In this document: positions 61,512 through 64,000 of the stretch, in pieces
How positions within the stretch are numbered: the stretch's first letter is position 1
Layout of the letters: every line of letters starts with the position of its first letter
The notes under the pieces: model-generated
Database searches by the model: none
The model's input: the letters and a program-made list of their open reading frames with translations, nothing else
Told to the model about the DNA's origin: nothing
Position numbers and translations under genes: made by a program
Origin: Phycicoccus sonneratiae
Lineage (GTDB): Bacteria; Actinomycetota; Actinomycetes; Actinomycetales; Dermatophilaceae
Assembly: GCF_016887965.1 (NCBI RefSeq)
Contig: NZ_JAFDVD010000016.1
Span: forward strand, 1 to 64,000
Length of the DNA: 64,000 nucleotides
Direction: 5' to 3'

Positions 61512-61919
61512 ATGGCCAAGTACCTGATGCTCAAGCACTACGTCGGCTCGCCGGCGCCGACGAACGACGTGCCGATGGACCGGTGGACGCCCGAGGAGGT
61601 GGACGCGCACGTCCGCTTCATGGACGACCTCGCCGACCGGCTGCGCGAGTCCGGTGAGTTCGTCGACGCCCAGGCCCTGAGCCCGGGCGGGAGGTGGGTC
61701 CGGTTCGACGGGGAGGGCCGGCCGCCGGTCGTCGACGGCCCGTTCGCCGAGACCAAGGACCTCATCGCCGGCTGGATGGCGATCGACGTCGACAGCGAGG
61801 AGCGGGCGATCGAGGTCGCCGCCGAGCTGTCCGGGGCCCCCGCCGCCGGCGGCCGCCCGCTCGGCGAGTGGATCGAGCTGCGGCCGTTCCTCGACGACCG
61901 GCCCAACGCCGCCGAGTGA
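61512..61919 (+). CDS. YCII/DGPF domain protein
   Basis: 135 aa with the defining DGPFAETKDLIAGW motif and a ferredoxin-like fold. It starts MAKYLMLKHYVG with GGGACC upstream. DGPF proteins are encoded with ECF42 sigma factors. Here the stop overlaps the sigma start (GTGA). The role is unknown, probably as a partner of the sigma factor. Confidence 0.93.
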   Translation: MAKYLMLKHYVGSPAPTNDVPMDRWTPEEVDAHVRFMDDLADRLRESGEFVDAQALSPGGRWVRFDGEGRPPVVDGPFAETKDLIAGWMAIDVDSEERAIEVAAELSGAPAAGGRPLGEWIELRPFLDDRPNAAE

Positions 61920-63067
61920 GCGCCCTCGACGCCGGCCTCGTGCGCTCGCTGGCGCCGCAGGTCATCGGCGTCCTCGTCCGGCGCGGAGCGGACTTCGCGT
62001 CGGCCGAGGACGCCGTCCAGGAGGCGTTGCTCGCCGCCCACGAGCAGTGGGGGCAGGAGCCGCCGCGCGACCCGAAAGCCTGGCTCGTCACGGTCGCGTG
62101 GCGGCGCCACCTCGACGTCGTCCGCTCGGAGTCGTCGCGGCGGGCCCGGGAGGAGCGGGTCGACCGCGAGCCACCGCCCGGCCCCACCCCGTCGGACGAC
62201 GACACCCTGGGGCTGTACTTCCTCTGCGCCCATCCGTCGCTTTCGCCTTCTGCCGCAACCGCTCTCACGCTGCGGGCCCTCGGCGGGCTGACGACCCGCC
62301 AGATCGCCGAGGCCCACCTGGTGCCGGAGGCGACGATGGCCCAGCGCATCAGCCGGGCCAAGCGGACGGTCGCCGACGTATCGCTCGACACACCCGGCGA
62401 CCTCTCGACCGTGCTGCGGGTGCTCTACCTCGTCTTCACGGAGGGGTACGCGGGTGAGGTCGACCTGGCGGCGGAGGCCGTCCGGCTGGCGCGGCAGCTC
62501 GCCGCGCTCACCGACGAGCCGGAGGTGCACGGCCTGCTCGCGCTCTTCCTCCTGCACCACGCGCGGCGGCCGGCCCGCACCCTCCCGGACGGGCGGCTGG
62601 TGCCGCTCGACGAGCAGGACCGCTCCCTCTGGGACACCGCGCTCGCCGCCGAGGGCATCGGCCTGCTGCAGGGGGCGCTCGCGCGCGACCGGCTCGGGCA
62701 GTACCAGGCGCAGGCGGCGATCGCGGCCCTGCACGCCGACGCGCGACGGGTCGAGGAGACCGACTGGGTGCAGGTCGTCGAGTGGTACGACGAGCTCGTC
62801 GCCCTCACCGGCAGTCCCGTGCACCGGCTCAACCGGGCCGTCGCGGTCGGCGAGGCCGACGGCGGACGGGCCGGGCTGCGCGCGCTGGCCGACCTCGACC
62901 CGGCCCTGCCGCGGTACGCCGCCGTGTCGGCCCACCTGCACGAGCGCGCCGGTGACCTCGCGGACGCCGCCCGGCTCTACGCCGAGGCCGCGGCGGTGGC
63001 CACCCGCACCGCCGAGCGCGACCACCTCACCCGGCAGGCCGCCCGCCTCAACCGCGACCGTGGGTGA
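61916..63067 (+). CDS. ECF42-type sigma factor with C-terminal TPR-like extension
   Basis: 383 aa. Sigma region 2 (ASAEDAVQEALLAAHEQWG, DPKAWLVTVAWRRHLD) and region 4 (GGLTTRQIAEAHLVPEATMA) are followed by a helical extension of about 200 residues (DUF6596/TPR-like) with HHARRPARTLPDG. This is the ECF42 architecture, in which the extension replaces an anti-sigma factor. The GTG at 61916 is coupled to the DGPF gene. It may control oxidative or antibiotic stress genes, as in other ECF42 systems. Confidence 0.94.
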   Translation: MSALDAGLVRSLAPQVIGVLVRRGADFASAEDAVQEALLAAHEQWGQEPPRDPKAWLVTVAWRRHLDVVRSESSRRAREERVDREPPPGPTPSDDDTLGLYFLCAHPSLSPSAATALTLRALGGLTTRQIAEAHLVPEATMAQRISRAKRTVADVSLDTPGDLSTVLRVLYLVFTEGYAGEVDLAAEAVRLARQLAALTDEPEVHGLLALFLLHHARRPARTLPDGRLVPLDEQDRSLWDTALAAEGIGLLQGALARDRLGQYQAQAAIAALHADARRVEETDWVQVVEWYDELVALTGSPVHRLNRAVAVGEADGGRAGLRALADLDPALPRYAAVSAHLHERAGDLADAARLYAEAAAVATRTAERDHLTRQAARLNRDRG

Positions 63068-63095
63068 ACACCGTCGGTGTGCCGCAGGTCTTCAC

Positions 63096-63121
63096 CCCCT
63101 GTCGCGGGGGAGGGACAGGGG
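63096..63121. terminator. Bidirectional terminator hairpin
   Basis: CCCCTGTC and GACAGGGG, with a 10-base loop, lie between the convergent sigma factor gene and the gene at the window end. Confidence 0.5.
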
Positions 63122-63136
63122 CGTGCGGAGCAGGGG

Positions 63137-64000
63137 TCAACGGGCGGAGGCGGCGCCGAGGAGGGCGGCGAGCCCGAGGGCGCTGCGGGGGTCGTAGGCG
63201 GTCCGCCACAGCCCGCCGTGCGCGGCGGCGTACGCCTCGTCCTGCCACGGGTGGTCGAGCGCCGCGGGCCGGGCCTGGAGGTCGTGGACGAGCAGCGCCG
63301 CCATGAGGGTGTTGGCGGTGCCCGGTTCGAAGACCTCGACCCCGAAGCGGTGCGCCCCCGAGTACGCCGCGGCCAGCGCCCGGTTCTTGACGACCGAGCG
63401 CGTGCGCGTGGGTGGGGCGACCTTGAACGACACGGTCGTGCCGGCGGCCCGGGCGGCAGTGGCCCGCCAGCGCTGGATCCGCTTGGCCAGCAGGTAGTTC
63501 GGCCCCTGCTGGAGGACGACGGAGTCGTTGAGCCCGGGGTCCTCGCCCGGGACGTAGTTGCGGCGCAGCAGCCGTCCGCCGGAGAGCGTGCGCAGCGGCA
63601 CGCGCAGCACCTTCGAAGTGCGCCGGCTCGCGTAGGCCTCGGTGGCCGCCGCGACCGCCTCGGGCGGCACCGCGAAGACGTCGGTGGGCGTGGCGAGGAA
63701 GGAGAGCGCGGCGTCGGAGCGGGCGGCCGTGACCGCGCCGGAGAGGGCGTCGACCGCCGTGCTGACCCGGACGTTCGTCGCGCCGTCGGCGTACACGTAG
63801 TTGCCGAGGACGAGGTGGTCCTCGAGGCCGGTGACCCACGCCGTGGCCACGGGCAGGTCGTGGAGCAGGTCGAGGCCGGCCCGTTGCGCCACGTCACCGT
63901 CCCCGGCCCGCGCCGGGACGAGCAGGCGCCCGGCGAGGGGCCGGGTGTCGGCGAGCAGCCGGCTCCACAGGTCGGGACGCGGCAGGTCGACGGCCGCGAC
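63137..64000 (-). CDS. C-terminal part of an unrecognised protein (runs off the window)
   Basis: At least 287 residues, open to the window edge, so the N-terminus is missing. The frame reads continuously past the internal GTG at 63892 with coding character (VAAVDLPRPDLWSRLLADTR). Features include FLATPTDVFAVPPEAV, LNDSVVLQQGPNYLLAKRIQ and a C-terminal helix-rich end. No signal or membrane segment is evident. I cannot name the family. It converges on the ECF42 gene across a terminator. Confidence 0.7.
   Translation of the reverse strand, partial: VAAVDLPRPDLWSRLLADTRPLAGRLLVPARAGDGDVAQRAGLDLLHDLPVATAWVTGLEDHLVLGNYVYADGATNVRVSTAVDALSGAVTAARSDAALSFLATPTDVFAVPPEAVAAATEAYASRRTSKVLRVPLRTLSGGRLLRRNYVPGEDPGLNDSVVLQQGPNYLLAKRIQRWRATAARAAGTTVSFKVAPPTRTRSVVKNRALAAAYSGAHRFGVEVFEPGTANTLMAALLVHDLQARPAALDHPWQDEAYAAAHGGLWRTAYDPRSALGLAALLGAASAR

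Overview
The window is a high-GC chromosomal segment from an actinobacterium. GTG starts and GTGA/ATGA four-base overlaps are frequent. Several families are typical of the phylum: an Rv0338c-like Fe-S reductase, a DUF1206 protein, a mycothiol-type maleylpyruvate isomerase relative, a tRNA-Gly(CCC) beside dcd, a CopD-CtaG fusion and an ECF42/DGPF pair. The overall flavour suggests Intrasporangiaceae/Dermatophilaceae, but that placement is an inference, because there is no rRNA or other marker in the window.

Layout. 0-7 kb: a polyol (mannitol/sorbitol-type) locus with an SDR, two ABC permeases, a lipoprotein binding protein, a divergent AraC regulator and a mannitol-type dehydrogenase, but no ATPase. 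7-11.6 kb: cell-wall genes (an LCP ligase and a divergent class B PBP), cspA and a UspA-like protein. 11.6-15.8 kb: an frcBCA-type sugar ABC operon under a divergent LacI regulator, with two matching operators. 15.8-17.4 kb: DUF1206, cupin and tRNA-Ser(UGA).

17.4-25.3 kb: an island bounded by a 44-bp direct repeat of the tRNA-Ser 5' half, with matching 20-bp sites just inside each end and no visible integrase. It carries a truncated YobI-like P-loop ATPase, a secreted protein/haloperoxidase/small-protein operon, an IS3 remnant, and a four-gene operon resembling a type VII secretion effector module.

26.2-32.1 kb: the most interesting locus. A cytoplasmic subtilase with a (VWGGGGG)n segment, an ECF sigma factor, a small carboxypeptidase-regulatory-like protein and a TPR-CHAT caspase-like protease are translationally coupled in one operon behind a 19-bp dyad. 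This looks like a two-protease plus sigma-factor signalling system. The CHAT frame starts with GTT where GTG would be expected.

32-41 kb: cysK-cysE, a 1176-aa Fe-S reductase with a long repeat tail, and an opuC-type osmoprotectant ABC operon. 41-49 kb: hydrolase, dcd, tRNA-Gly, DacB-like carboxypeptidase, LtrA, a large acyl-CoA dehydrogenase. 49-64 kb: a GlcD-like oxidase, nitrilase-family amidase, CopD-CtaG, a MarR/DHA2 efflux pair, a second MFS transporter, a glutaryl-CoA dehydrogenase-like enzyme, an EamA transporter, a DGPF/ECF42 sigma pair, and the C-terminal part of an unrecognised protein running off the end.

Two families of dispersed sequence stand out. One is a 20-base motif found twice between genes at 10.6 kb and five more times, in frame, inside the Fe-S reductase tail. 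The other is a hairpin element with a conserved arm, present at 17.15 and 37.3 kb.
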